Shown piece after piece: positions 40,657 to 50,263 of a stretch of DNA of 64,000 nt (position 1 is the first letter of the stretch; each line of letters opens with the position of its first letter). Made by a program: the position numbers and the translations under genes. The stretch comes from Azospirillum baldaniorum (GTDB lineage: Bacteria; Pseudomonadota; Alphaproteobacteria; Azospirillales; Azospirillaceae), in the NCBI RefSeq assembly GCF_003119195.2, contig NZ_CP022262.1, positions 567,001 to 631,000 on the forward strand. The letters run 5' to 3'. The notes beneath the pieces were generated by a model. The model was given only the letters and a program-made list of their open reading frames with translations. It was not told the origin of the DNA and made no database searches.

Positions 40657-42105
40657 ATGCCGCCGCTTCCCGCCCCCCCAACCGCTTCCCAACCCATCGA
40701 CTGGGCCCCCTCGCTGGAGGACCGCAGCCGGCCCGTCTACATCGCCATCGCGGACGCCATCGCGGCGGACATCGGGTCAGGGCGGCTGAGGCCCGGCGAC
40801 CGGCTGCCACCGCAGCGGATCCTGGCCGACCGGCTGGGCATTGATTTCACCACCGTCAGCCGCGCCTATGGGGAGGCGCGCCACCGCGGGCTGGTCGACG
40901 CGCGGGTCGGGCAGGGAACCTTCGTGCGCAAGACGGGCCATGTCCTCCCACCCTTCGCCGCGGAGCCGCACACCACCGTTGCGACGGTGCCGCTGGCCGT
41001 CAGCATGGCGATGAACCAGCCGCCGCAGCCGGAGGATTCCGCCGCCCTGACCGCCCGCATGACCCGCGGAATCGCCGCGGCCACCGCGGCTCTGGGACTT
41101 CCGGACCTGCTGCGCTACCCGGACGGGGCCGACAGCCCCGACGACCGCGAGGCGGCGGTCCATTGGCTGCGCCACCGCCTGCCCGGCCTGACGGCGGAGC
41201 GGGTGCTGGTGGCGCCCGGCACGCAGGCCGCCCTGCTCGCCCTGCTGTCCGCCCTGGCCCGCCCCGGCGACACGGTCTGCGCGGAGGCGCTGACCTATCC
41301 CGGCTTCCGCGCCGCCGCGGCGCAGCTCGGGCTGCGGGTGGTCGGCGTTCCGATGGACGTGGACGGCATCGACCCCGACGCGCTGCGCGCCGCGCTCGCC
41401 GAGCACCGGCCCAAGGCGCTCTACTGCATCCCGACCTTTCACAACCCGACCACCGCGACCATGCCGGAGGAGCGGCGGCAGGCGGTCGCCGCAGCGATGC
41501 GCGACCACAACGTGCCGATCATCGAGGACGACATCTACGGCCCGCTGCCGGAAACGGCGCCGCCGCCGCTGGCCGCCTTCGCGCCGGAGCTGACCTACCA
41601 CGTCGCCGGGCTTGCCAAATGCGTGTCCCCGGCGCTGCGCATCGCCTATGTGGCGGCCCCCGACGCCCGGCAGGCCCGCCGGGTGGCGGTGGCGCAGCGG
41701 GCGACCACGCTGATCGCCGCCCCGCTGTCCGCCACCATCGCCCGGCTGTGGATCGCCGACGGCACCGCCGAGGCCGTGCGCGACGCCATCCGGACGGAGG
41801 CCATGGCCCGCCGGTCGCTCGCCGAATCGCTCCTGCCGGCGGAGCGGATCGTCACCAAGCGGGAGGCCTTCCATCTCTGGCTCACCCTGCCGGACGGCTG
41901 GAGCGGCGGGGAGTTCACCGCACACCTGCGCAGCCGAGGCATCTCGGCGGTGGCCGCGGAGGCCTTCGCCACCACCCCGGACGTGCCCGCGGCCCTGCGC
42001 TTCTGCCTGGGCGCCCCGCTGGACCGCGACGAGACCCGCCGCGCGCTGGAGATCCTGGCCGACGCCCTGGTCCTGCCCCCCGCCACCGCGGGCGTCATCA
42101 TCTGA
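40657..42105 (+). CDS. MocR-family GntR/aminotransferase-like regulator
   Basis: PLP-dependent transcription factor of 482 residues. Residues 15-80 are a GntR winged helix (LRPGDRLPPQRILADRLGIDFTTVSRAYGE, split here by family boxes). The rest is a fold-type I aminotransferase domain with the Schiff-base lysine in VAGLAKCVSPALRIAYV and the cofactor-pocket segment FHNPTTATM. AAGGA lies 5 nt before the ATG at 40657. MocR proteins usually control a neighbour linked to amino-acid, vitamin B6 or PLP-dependent metabolism; no such gene is adjacent, so the target is open. Confidence 0.88.
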   Translation: MPPLPAPPTASQPIDWAPSLEDRSRPVYIAIADAIAADIGSGRLRPGDRLPPQRILADRLGIDFTTVSRAYGEARHRGLVDARVGQGTFVRKTGHVLPPFAAEPHTTVATVPLAVSMAMNQPPQPEDSAALTARMTRGIAAATAALGLPDLLRYPDGADSPDDREAAVHWLRHRLPGLTAERVLVAPGTQAALLALLSALARPGDTVCAEALTYPGFRAAAAQLGLRVVGVPMDVDGIDPDALRAALAEHRPKALYCIPTFHNPTTATMPEERRQAVAAAMRDHNVPIIEDDIYGPLPETAPPPLAAFAPELTYHVAGLAKCVSPALRIAYVAAPDARQARRVAVAQRATTLIAAPLSATIARLWIADGTAEAVRDAIRTEAMARRSLAESLLPAERIVTKREAFHLWLTLPDGWSGGEFTAHLRSRGISAVAAEAFATTPDVPAALRFCLGAPLDRDETRRALEILADALVLPPATAGVII

Positions 42106-42185
42106 GGCCCATCAAAGCCTGCTTCAGAGTGTCGCATTGCTGGGATCGACCCCTGAAGAATCAGGATTTTCCATACACATCCTCC

Positions 42186-42236
42186 ATTGAATGCATTCAA
42201 TCACGCTTGCGAAGTCGGCGATTGAAGGCATACAGT
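42186..42236. promoter_or_regulatory. Tandem FNR/FixK-like operators upstream of ccoG copy 2
   Basis: ATTGAATGCATTCAAT (42186-42201) is a perfect 16-bp palindrome with a TTGA-N6-TCAA core, the geometry of FNR/FixK sites. ATTGAAGGCATACAGT (42221-42236) is a 13/16 copy 35 nt further on. The first is centred about 101 nt before the chosen ccoG start. Confidence 0.65.
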
Positions 42237-42294
42237 CGGCGCCATGCCGCAGGCCACCGCTCGGGTGGTGCGGATGTTTGCGCAGAGGCACGCC

Positions 42295-43794
42295 ATGCAG
42301 AATCTCGCCCGCTCGTCCAGCCTTCCCCCGCCGCCCTCCGCTCCGGCCCCGTCCAGCCCGGCTTCCTCGACCCCGGCTCCGTTCTACGCTTCGCATCAGA
42401 AGATCTACCCGAAGGCGGCGCGCGGCCGGTTCCGCCGCATCAAGTCGGCGCTGATGGTGGGCCTGCTGGCGCTGTTCATGCTGCTGCCCTGGCTGCGCTG
42501 GGACCGCGGCGCCGGCCTGCCCAACCAGGCGATCCTGTTCGATCTGGACAGCCAGCGCTTCTACCTGTTCGCCCTCGAACTCTGGCCGCAGCACATCTAC
42601 TACCTGACGGGCGCGATGATCCTGGCGGCGGTCGGCCTGTTCCTGGCGACGGCGCTCGCCGGCCGCGTCTGGTGCGGCTACACCTGCCCGCAGACGGTGT
42701 GGACCGACCTTTATGTGAAGGTGGAGGAGTGGATCGAGGGCGACCGCGGCGCCCGCATCCGGCTGGACAACGGCCCGCGCAACGCGGGCTGGCTGGCCAA
42801 GAAGACCGCCAAGCACGTGGTCTGGCTGCTGATCGCCCTGGTGACCGGGGCCTCGGCCCTCTTCTACTTCGTGGACGCGCCGGGCTACGTCGCGGACCTG
42901 CTGCGCTTCCAGCCCGGGCCGGTGGCGACCGGCTGGATCCTGTTCATGACCGCCTGCACCTACGCCATGGCCGGCTTCATGCGCGAGCAGATGTGCGTCT
43001 ATGTCTGCCCCTGGCCGCGCATCCAGGCTGCCCTGCTGGACGATGAAAGCCTCACCGTCACCTATCAGGACTGGCGCGGCGACGGCCGGGCGCCGCTGCG
43101 CAAGGAGCAGAGCTGGGCGGAGCGCTCGGCCGAAGGTCTCGGCGACTGCATTGACTGCAAGGCCTGCGTCCAGGTCTGCCCGACCGGCATCGACATCCGC
43201 GACGGCCTGCAGATGGACTGCATCAGCTGCGGCCTGTGCATCGACGCCTGCGACGACGTGATGGGCCGCATCGGGCGCCCCGGCGGGCTGATCCGCTACG
43301 ACACCCAGTCAGCCCAGGAGGCCAAGGCCGTAGCCCGCAAGCCGGAGCCCTACCGGCTGGTCCGCCCGCGCACCATCATCTACTCGCTGGTGATGCTGGT
43401 GGTCGGCGGGATGATGACGCTGGGCGTGCTGCTGGAGCCGACGGTGGACGTCTCCGTCCTGCGTGACCGGGCGCCGCTTTACGTCACCCTGTCCAACGGC
43501 GCGATCCAGAACAGCTACACGGTCAAGATCTCCAACATGACCCGCGCCCCGCAGGGCTACCGGCTAACGGTCTCCGGCCCCCGCGGCGCCACGGTGACCG
43601 CGGCCGGTGGCGGGGGTGCCGATGGCCCGGCGCCGGTGCTGGGCGCCGAACCCGACACGGTGCAGACCCACCGCGTCCATGTCCGTGCCCCGGCGGGCGC
43701 CGCGGTGGCCGGCTCCATGCCGCTGACCCTCACCCTGACCCGCCTCTCGGACGGTGTGGCCCATCACGCCGAGACGGTGTTCCTGGCTCCGTGA
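42295..43794 (+). CDS. ccoG: Cytochrome cbb3 oxidase accessory protein CcoG (copy 2)
   Basis: Second CcoG/RdxA-type protein, 499 residues from the ATG at 42295, which has AGAGG 6 nt upstream. ATGs at 42244 and 42274 are in frame but lack a ribosome site. It keeps GRVWCGYTCPQTVW, both ferredoxin clusters (CIDCKACVQVCPTG and CISCGLCIDAC) and the periplasmic C-terminal domain. A Pro/Ser-rich N-terminal linker of about 30 residues distinguishes it from copy 1. Again no cco structural genes are near. It is convergent, 6 nt apart, with the channel gene. Confidence 0.92.
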   Translation: MQNLARSSSLPPPPSAPAPSSPASSTPAPFYASHQKIYPKAARGRFRRIKSALMVGLLALFMLLPWLRWDRGAGLPNQAILFDLDSQRFYLFALELWPQHIYYLTGAMILAAVGLFLATALAGRVWCGYTCPQTVWTDLYVKVEEWIEGDRGARIRLDNGPRNAGWLAKKTAKHVVWLLIALVTGASALFYFVDAPGYVADLLRFQPGPVATGWILFMTACTYAMAGFMREQMCVYVCPWPRIQAALLDDESLTVTYQDWRGDGRAPLRKEQSWAERSAEGLGDCIDCKACVQVCPTGIDIRDGLQMDCISCGLCIDACDDVMGRIGRPGGLIRYDTQSAQEAKAVARKPEPYRLVRPRTIIYSLVMLVVGGMMTLGVLLEPTVDVSVLRDRAPLYVTLSNGAIQNSYTVKISNMTRAPQGYRLTVSGPRGATVTAAGGGGADGPAPVLGAEPDTVQTHRVHVRAPAGAAVAGSMPLTLTLTRLSDGVAHHAETVFLAP

Positions 43795-43800
43795 TGCGGT

Positions 43801-44793
43801 TCAGAGGGGACCGTCGCGATCACGGTCGCGGCGGTCCCGGGGCGGCGCGTGGCCGATGATGGCGCTGAAGCCGAACAGCAGAAGCAGGACACCCATCACG
43901 ATCTCGATCCCGCAGATCAGCCGCACCGCGCCCGTCACCGGGTGGATGTCGCCGTAGCCGACCGTGGCGAAGGTGACCAGAGAGAAGTACAGCCCCTCTG
44001 GAAAGGTCAGGTCGCGGCGCACGCCGTCGATGATGAAGTTCGGCTCCACCATGAAGCGGTCGAGGATGGTGTAGAAGGCGCCGAACATGATGATGCACAG
44101 CGAATAGAAGGTCAGAAAGGCGAAGGCCGGCAGCACCAGCCGGGCCGCCTGCTGGAAGAAACCCTCGAACAGCAGCCCGGCGTCGAGCAGGAAGACGGCG
44201 ATGTCGCGGGCGACGAGCGCGACGACGACTCCGATGGCCGACATCGACAGCAGGAAGATCGCCGTCAGCATCTCCGGCGACACCTCCCGCCCCGGCAGCA
44301 GGAAGGTCAGCGCGCCGATTCCCCAGACCGGAGCCATCCACAGGAAGATGCGGTCGAAATGCCCACCGTCGCGCAGCCGCCGCGACATCACGATGCTGCG
44401 GATCGTGTTGGCCCGCCACCACGCGCCCCCCAGGAAGGCGATCAGCGGGATCGCGAAGGCGGCGGCCTGGATGTGCGACGGGATGCTGTGGAAGTTGCTT
44501 TCCAGGAAAAAGACGAAGACGCAGGCGTAGACGCCGATGAAGTTCGCCAGGGCCAGGCTGAAGAACTGGCTGCCCGGAAACAGGTAGTGGAAGGCCCCGA
44601 CGACGAGGCCGACCGACCCCAGCAGGGCGAAGGCCAGATCGCCCGACACCGAGCGGATGGACAGGGCGATCATCCCCTGCATCAGCGCGGTCAGCACCGC
44701 GCCGGTCAGCCAGGACCGGCGGGCGCGCGGCCGGGACGTATGGGCGGGGCCGGCGGCCTTGCTGGAGCGGCGGTCGGGGAGGATCTGGTCCAT
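43801..44793 (-). CDS. Potassium channel family protein
   Basis: Membrane protein of 330 residues with about seven to eight hydrophobic segments. Near residue 285 it carries the potassium selectivity filter TVGYGD, flanked by pore helix LYFSLVTFA and a final helix (GIEIVMGVLLLLFGFSAII). The six or so N-terminal helices have no regular Arg/Lys ladder, so voltage gating is not evident. No cytoplasmic regulatory domain follows; the C-terminus is a short charged tail. ATG at 44793. Confidence 0.82.
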   Translation of the reverse strand: MDQILPDRRSSKAAGPAHTSRPRARRSWLTGAVLTALMQGMIALSIRSVSGDLAFALLGSVGLVVGAFHYLFPGSQFFSLALANFIGVYACVFVFFLESNFHSIPSHIQAAAFAIPLIAFLGGAWWRANTIRSIVMSRRLRDGGHFDRIFLWMAPVWGIGALTFLLPGREVSPEMLTAIFLLSMSAIGVVVALVARDIAVFLLDAGLLFEGFFQQAARLVLPAFAFLTFYSLCIIMFGAFYTILDRFMVEPNFIIDGVRRDLTFPEGLYFSLVTFATVGYGDIHPVTGAVRLICGIEIVMGVLLLLFGFSAIIGHAPPRDRRDRDRDGPL

Positions 44794-44892
44794 GCGCGAA
44801 CCGGTTGTCGGTGGTGCCCACCTTATAGCCCCACCGCCGGTCCCGATGGCAGGACTTTCAACCGCCCTCCCCCAACGGGCTTTGCGGCGGGC

Positions 44893-45495
44893 CTACCAGC
44901 CGCCCGTGCTCAGCCAGCGCTCCACCATGTCCAGCCGGTCCCAGCCCCAGAAGGGCTCGTCGTCGACGATGACGAAGGGGGAGCCGAAGACACCGCGGTC
45001 CACCGCCGCGTCGTTCTCGGCGCGCAGGCGGTCCTTGACGGTCTGGTCCTGAAGGGCCGCAGCCACCGCCGCCCGGTCGTGGCCGAGCGTGCCGGCGATC
45101 TCCACCACCGTTTCGGCGGGGCCGATGTCGCGTCCCTCCCCCCAATGGGCGTGGTAGAGGGTGCGGGCCAGCAGCTTCGCCTGCTCGGGATGCTCGTCGG
45201 TCAGCCAGTAGAAGGCGCGCGACGCGGCGACGCTGTTGGCGGGGGCCGAGTCGGGGTAGGTGAAGGGCGCGTTGGTCAGCCGGGCGATCCGGCCCACGTC
45301 ATGGACCAGATACTCGCCGCGCAACGGCTGCTGGAGGTTCGGCTTCATCCCCGTCACCTTGAAAATGGCGCCGAGCAGGATCGGGCGCCACGTGACGGTG
45401 CGGCCATGCGCCGCAGCCAGCTCCTCGATGCGGCGGCTGGCGAAATAGCCGTAGGGCGAGGCGAAATCGAAATAGAAATCGATGGGGTCGGCCAT
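44893..45495 (-). CDS. 2-hydroxychromene-2-carboxylate isomerase family protein
   Basis: DsbA-fold GST-kappa-like protein of 200 residues starting MADPIDFYFDFASPYGYFAS. The Ser in the FASPYGYF motif replaces the thioredoxin cysteines and is the glutathione-contact residue of the family. The GVFGSPFVIVDDEPFWGWDRLD box is the conserved C-terminal signature. Members isomerise hydroxychromene carboxylate in naphthalene breakdown, but many serve unknown glutathione-linked roles. No aromatic pathway genes are near. Confidence 0.85.
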   Translation of the reverse strand: MADPIDFYFDFASPYGYFASRRIEELAAAHGRTVTWRPILLGAIFKVTGMKPNLQQPLRGEYLVHDVGRIARLTNAPFTYPDSAPANSVAASRAFYWLTDEHPEQAKLLARTLYHAHWGEGRDIGPAETVVEIAGTLGHDRAAVAAALQDQTVKDRLRAENDAAVDRGVFGSPFVIVDDEPFWGWDRLDMVERWLSTGGW

Positions 45496-45578
45496 CCGCG
45501 CATCCTCCCGGTTCTGCTTTTCCGGAAAGGCTAGCGCGCGCCGAAGGTTCCGTCCAGCCGCCGACGGCTGGACGGGAC

Positions 45579-46292
45579 TCAGACCGTCTTCACCTTGGCG
45601 TCGAAGACATAGCCGGCGCCGCGCTCGGTCTTGATGATCCGCGGCTCCTTCGGATTCGCCTCGATCTTGCGGCGCAGGCGCAGGATCAGCACGTCGATGG
45701 AGCGGTCGAACACCTCCGCCCCGTCGGCGCGGGTCAGGTCCAGCAGCTGGTCGCGGGTCAGCACACGCTGCGGGCGCTTCACGAAGGCGGCGAGCAGGCC
45801 GAACTCCGCCTTGGTCAACTCCACCTCGCGCCCTTCCTGGCTGCGCAGGCGCTGGGCGGTCAGGTCCAGTTCCCAATTGGCGAACTGCACCACGGCGCGC
45901 AGGTCGTCGGGGCTGCGCGGAGGACGGCCCTCGCCGGAGACGCGGCGCAGCACGGCCTTGATGCGGGCCAATAATTCGCGCGGGTTGAACGGCTTGGTCA
46001 GATAATCGTCGGCGCCCAGCTCCAGCCCGACGATCCGGTCGACATCCTGGTCCTTCGACGACAGGATGATGACGGGAATGTGCGATTCGGTGCGGATCTG
46101 GCGGACCAGCCCCAGCCCGTCGCCGTCCGGAAGCCGCAGGTCGCAGACCACCAGATCGACGGGATCGCTCTCCAACGCCTTCTTCGCCGCGGCCGTGTCC
46201 GGTGCGGTGGTCACGCGGTAGCCTTCCGAAGCCAGATAGGACTCCAGAAGTTCGCGCACCGGCTCATCATCATCGACCGCGAGAATGTGCAT
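45579..46292 (-). CDS. OmpR-family response regulator (orphan)
   Basis: Two-domain regulator of 237 residues: receiver with phospho-Asp51 in DLVVCDLRLPDGDG, Lys in DDYLTKPFNPREL, and a winged-helix effector (VELTKAEFGLLAAFV; RRKIEANPKEPRIIKTERGAGYVF region). No sensor kinase is adjacent on either side, so its partner lies elsewhere. It is divergent from a small 61-residue gene with a 230-nt gap. Confidence 0.92.
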   Translation of the reverse strand: MHILAVDDDEPVRELLESYLASEGYRVTTAPDTAAAKKALESDPVDLVVCDLRLPDGDGLGLVRQIRTESHIPVIILSSKDQDVDRIVGLELGADDYLTKPFNPRELLARIKAVLRRVSGEGRPPRSPDDLRAVVQFANWELDLTAQRLRSQEGREVELTKAEFGLLAAFVKRPQRVLTRDQLLDLTRADGAEVFDRSIDVLILRLRRKIEANPKEPRIIKTERGAGYVFDAKVKTV

Positions 46293-46522
46293 GGCCGTTA
46301 CCTCCCGTCCTCTTCATAGCTCACCGCCATGGGTGCACGCAATCGGTTACAAGCCCGTAACAGGCACCCGTTGCACGACCGATGGGTGAATCGGCTGAAA
46401 CATCCTACCGTGCGATCGAAACGAAAAAGCCGATTTCCTGAAATCACGCGGTCATCACAGGTTGGTTTATTCCTCTCAGCCGCGAGGCGAAAGGCAAAAG
46501 CCCGCACCGAAGGGGAATGACC

Positions 46523-46708
46523 ATGTTCGTGCTCGACCAATGCCTGGAGCGGATGGCTCATCTGGACCGCGCCGACCGCCTGCTCAACGAGGTGCGCGTC
46601 TACAACAACCGCCTGCCCATCCGCGAAGCGTTGGCCCAGCACCGCGCGCTGCTGACCGAGGCCCGCCGCCACATCGAATCGGCGCGCACGCTGGTCGGTG
46701 AGCCATGA
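46523..46708 (+). CDS. Small conserved-looking helical protein
   Basis: Product of 61 residues, predicted largely helical and charged (MFVLDQCLERMAHLDRADR). The second ATG at 46523 was chosen because AAGGGGA lies 7 nt upstream; the ATG at 46517 abuts that ribosome site. It has no membrane segment. It is convergent with the RidA gene, 18 nt apart. No family recognised. Confidence 0.6.
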   Translation: MFVLDQCLERMAHLDRADRLLNEVRVYNNRLPIREALAQHRALLTEARRHIESARTLVGEP

Positions 46709-46726
46709 GCCGGAGACGCGGAACGC

Positions 46727-47140
46727 TCAACAGCGCGCGGTGACCTCGATCTCGATCTTCATGCGCGAGTCGGCCAGCGGGCAGACCATGGTCGTGCCGA
46801 CGGGCGGGCGATCGCGGAATTCCTCCGCCAGGATCGGCTGAACCCGCGGGAAGTCGGCGGCATCGGCCAGATAGACCCGCATCCGCACCACGTCCGACAA
46901 ATCCGCCTGCGACCGCCTCAGGGTCCGGCGAATGTTGCGCAAGGTCTGGCGCGCCTGTTCCTCCACGTCGCCGGCCATCGTCCGGCGCTCCGCATCGAAA
47001 CCGGAGGTGCCGGGCACGAAGACCCACCGCCGTTCCGGAGCGTCCGCGGTCCCCGTCACGCGGCCCGCCACGAGGGCTCGCGGAGCGTCCCCGCGCCAGC
47101 AGCCGGCCCCATGTCCGGCCCCGCTCCTGCCAAGATCCAT
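46727..47140 (-). CDS. RidA/YjgF-family protein
   Basis: Protein of 137 residues. RidA enzymes deaminate reactive enamine/imine intermediates released by PLP enzymes. The signature block PPVGTTMVCPLADSRMKIEIEV near the C-terminus (about residues 112-133) includes the substrate-binding Arg in DSRMKIE. The N-terminus starts MDLGRSGAGHGA and is not conserved, so a later start is possible. It is divergent from the DUF4139 gene. Confidence 0.85.
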   Translation of the reverse strand: MDLGRSGAGHGAGCWRGDAPRALVAGRVTGTADAPERRWVFVPGTSGFDAERRTMAGDVEEQARQTLRNIRRTLRRSQADLSDVVRMRVYLADAADFPRVQPILAEEFRDRPPVGTTMVCPLADSRMKIEIEVTARC

Positions 47141-47397
47141 GGCGCTTCCATCCCATATTGTTTGTGTTCTTTATCGTCAGCAGAACCGACGTGGCGCCTT
47201 TATGTCACAGAGGGCCGAAGCCGCACAAACCCTGACCGGCGGCGGTTCCGCGGCATGTCGGCGCGGTTCGCGTCTTCCCGCCTGCCCAATTCTTTCCCAA
47301 ATCAAAGCGTAAGCCGGGCAAGGAAGCCGGGCTCAGCCTGTCAGGCCCAATCCGTCAGGCCAAGAACGCCCAATCGTCCATAACGGGAGAAACCCGC

Positions 47398-49515
47398 ATG
47401 TCCGGGATCACGAAAGCCGCCCTCTTCACCCTTGCCGTGCCGCTGCTGGCCGCGCCCGCCCTGGCGGCGGACCAGCCGCCGGGAGCGCTGGCGCTGAAGC
47501 GGGTGCTGCTGTCCACCGGCGGCGTCGGCTATTTCGAGCATGAGGCGCGCGTCTCCGGCGATGCCGCGCTGACCCTGGAGGTGCGCCGCGACCAGGTGGA
47601 CGACGTCCTGAAGAGCATCGTGGTCTACGACGACCGCGGCGGCATCGGCACGGTGGACCTGCCGGGGCAGGAGCCGCTGGAGACCGCCTTCCGCGAGCTG
47701 CCCTTCACGCCGCAGGATCTCGCCTCACCCACCGCCCTGCTGAACGCCATGAAGGGGGCGGAGGTGCAGACCAGCGGCTCCCGCGCGGTGTCGGGCCGGC
47801 TGCTCTCGGTGACGGAGGAATACACCCAGCTTCCCAACGGCGGCGGCACCGTCACCCGCAACCGCGTCAGCCTGATGACCGCGGAGGGGCTGCGCCAGCT
47901 CGTCCTGGAGGAAACCGATTCCCTGCGCTTCGCCGACCCGCGGGTGCAGGCGCAGCTCGACTCGGCGTTGGCCGCCGTCGCCGTTGCGGCGGGCAAGGAG
48001 CGGCGGCGCCTGACCATCCGCACCACCGCGCCGCAGACGGACACGGGCGCGGAGCGCACTGTGCGCGTCGCCTATGTGGTCGCTGCCCCGCTGTGGAAGG
48101 CGACCTATCGCCTGACCCTGCCCGAATCGGCAAAGGGGGCCGAGGGCGGCACGGGCGACCTCCAGGGCTGGGCCGTGCTGGAGAATCTCAGCGGCGACGA
48201 CTGGAAGGGGGTGGAGCTGTCGGTGGCGTCGGGCAACCCGGTCACCTTCCGGCAGGCGCTCTACTCCGCCTATTTCGTGAACCGTCCGGAGGTGCCGGTG
48301 GAGGTTCTGGGCCGCGTCCTGCCGCCGCCCGACGAGGGAGCCGTGGCCGCCGACGTGATGGCCAAGGCGCAGGATTCGGCCGTCCGCTCCCGCGCCGCCG
48401 CCGAATCCGGCGCCCCCACCGCCATGGCCGCCCCGCCTCCGCCGGCCCCGGCACCGGCCATGAGCGCGCCCTTTGCCGGCGCGATGCCCCAGCGCGCGGC
48501 GGAGACCACCCCCGCCGAAAGCACGGAGGCGACGGCGCAGGTGCTGTTCCGCTACCCGCAGCCGGTGACACTGGCGAACGGCGGCACGATGATGATGCCG
48601 ATCACCGCCCGCGCCATCCCGGCGGAGCGGCTGTCGCTCTACCAGCCCAACACCCAGCCGCGCCATCCGCTGGCCGCTCTGCGCCTCAGCAACGGCGACT
48701 CCGGCGAGACCGGCCTGCCGCCGGGCGTGCTGACTCTCTATGAGCGGCTGGGCGGGGCCGCCGCCTATGTGGGCGACGCGCGGCTGGCCACCCTTCCGGC
48801 CGGCGAAAGCCGGATCCTCAGCTTCGCGGTGGATCAGGCGGTGACGGTGGACCGTTCCGAGCAGCCGAGCCGCACCCTGTCCCGCGCCACCCTGGCCGAC
48901 GGGGTGCTGCAGCTGACCGTGACCGACCGCCAGACCACCACCTACCGGATCGCCGGCGCAGCGGGCGAGGACCGCACCGTCATCGTCGAGCATCCGCGGC
49001 GTTCCGGCTGGGAGCTGGTGCAGCCCACCGGTGGGGCGACGGATGGGGGCGCCCCGGACTTGACCGCCGACGCCTACCGTCTGCCGGTGGCGGTGCCCGC
49101 CGGCCAGACGGTGACCTTGACCGTCGCGCTGGAGCGCCCGCGGATCGAACGGTTCGGCATCTCGGAGATGTCGCCGGAGCAGGTGCGGGCCTACGCCTCC
49201 TCGGCGGAGCTGCCGCCCGCGGCGCGCGAGGCCCTGGCCAAGGTCGCGACCCTGCGCGGCGCTGTCGCCGACAAGGAGCGCCGCGTCGGCGAGTTGGAGC
49301 GCGAACAGGCGGACATCGGCAAGGAGCAGGAGCGGCTGCGCCAGAACCTCGCCACGCTGCCGCGCGACAGCGACCTGTTCAAGCGAACCATCGCCAAGAT
49401 GGGCGAGCAGGAAACCCGCCTCGACGGCCTGTCCCGCGAACTGGCCACCGCCCGCAAGGAGGCCGACACCGCCCGCAACACGCTGCGCGATCAGGTGCGC
49501 GGCATGACGTTCTGA
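47398..49515 (+). CDS. Secreted DUF4139-family protein
   Basis: Protein of 705 residues with an N-terminal signal peptide (ALFTLAVPLLAAPALAAD). The central VRVAYVVAAPLWKATYRL box is typical of the DUF4139 domain. A Pro/Ala-rich linker lies at about 335-380, and the C-terminal 120 residues (AREALAKVATLRGAVADKE and on) are a coiled coil. Proteins of this family are periplasmic or envelope-associated with no known activity. ATG at 47398; it stands alone. Confidence 0.82.
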   Translation: MSGITKAALFTLAVPLLAAPALAADQPPGALALKRVLLSTGGVGYFEHEARVSGDAALTLEVRRDQVDDVLKSIVVYDDRGGIGTVDLPGQEPLETAFRELPFTPQDLASPTALLNAMKGAEVQTSGSRAVSGRLLSVTEEYTQLPNGGGTVTRNRVSLMTAEGLRQLVLEETDSLRFADPRVQAQLDSALAAVAVAAGKERRRLTIRTTAPQTDTGAERTVRVAYVVAAPLWKATYRLTLPESAKGAEGGTGDLQGWAVLENLSGDDWKGVELSVASGNPVTFRQALYSAYFVNRPEVPVEVLGRVLPPPDEGAVAADVMAKAQDSAVRSRAAAESGAPTAMAAPPPPAPAPAMSAPFAGAMPQRAAETTPAESTEATAQVLFRYPQPVTLANGGTMMMPITARAIPAERLSLYQPNTQPRHPLAALRLSNGDSGETGLPPGVLTLYERLGGAAAYVGDARLATLPAGESRILSFAVDQAVTVDRSEQPSRTLSRATLADGVLQLTVTDRQTTTYRIAGAAGEDRTVIVEHPRRSGWELVQPTGGATDGGAPDLTADAYRLPVAVPAGQTVTLTVALERPRIERFGISEMSPEQVRAYASSAELPPAAREALAKVATLRGAVADKERRVGELEREQADIGKEQERLRQNLATLPRDSDLFKRTIAKMGEQETRLDGLSRELATARKEADTARNTLRDQVRGMTF

Positions 49516-49531
49516 CGGTGAGGAGGCTCCG

Positions 49532-50230
49532 TCACCAGGGCAGCGGCGACACGCCGAACAGCATCCGGTGCAGGTGCAGAAGACCGCCATAGAGCAGCAG
49601 AGCCACCGCCGGGCGCCACCAGCCGATCTCCTTCCAGACGAGGCTTTGGCGCCCGGCCAGGATCGCCGCGAAGGGCAGGTTGGAGGTGTGCGCGGCGTAG
49701 CGGTCCCACTCCGCCCCCAGCCGCCGCGCCAGCTTCGCGTCGATCAGGACGCTGCCGCCCAACGCCAGCAGGGCAAGCGTGCCGAACAGGATCAGCGAGG
49801 CCAGATCGCCGTTCGGCACCATATGGGCGACCGCCCACAGCCCGACGCCCCACAGGAACGGGTTGCGCGTCACCCGAAGGATGCCGCGGACCGGCTCCCG
49901 GTCGCCGGTCAGCAGCCTCTCCTGCCCGACCGAGGTCGGGTTCGGGGTGGAAAGGCCGGCGACGAGCAGGAACAGCGCCACCGACACCAGCAGGACCGGC
50001 ACCCAGGCCAGCCCGCCGGCGGGCGGCCACAACGGCACATGGGGCGCCGCGTTGTAGGCCGCCACCAGCCACCAGAAGCCCAGCGCCGAGACCAGCGAAT
50101 AGAGGCCGAGATAGGGCTTCTCGCCCAGCCGTCCGACCAGCGCCGCGCGCAGCGGCGTGCTCGAAATGCCGAAATGCGTCAGCAGCAGGAACAGCCCCGC
50201 GGCGGACAGATGGGCGATGGTCCCGGTCAT
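49532..50230 (-). CDS. NnrU-family membrane protein
   Basis: Integral membrane protein of 232 residues with about six helices. The start of the chain (LLLTHFGISSTPLRAALVGRLG) and VTRNPFLWGVGLWAVAHM are NnrU-family signatures. NnrU is linked to nitric-oxide and denitrification functions in some bacteria, and the fold is shared with plant 15-cis-zeta-carotene isomerase. No nitrogen-oxide gene is adjacent, so the role here is open. Confidence 0.85.
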   Translation of the reverse strand: MTGTIAHLSAAGLFLLLTHFGISSTPLRAALVGRLGEKPYLGLYSLVSALGFWWLVAAYNAAPHVPLWPPAGGLAWVPVLLVSVALFLLVAGLSTPNPTSVGQERLLTGDREPVRGILRVTRNPFLWGVGLWAVAHMVPNGDLASLILFGTLALLALGGSVLIDAKLARRLGAEWDRYAAHTSNLPFAAILAGRQSLVWKEIGWWRPAVALLLYGGLLHLHRMLFGVSPLPW

Positions 50231-50263
50231 GAGCGGTCTCCCGATCGTGTCCTACGGGTCTCG

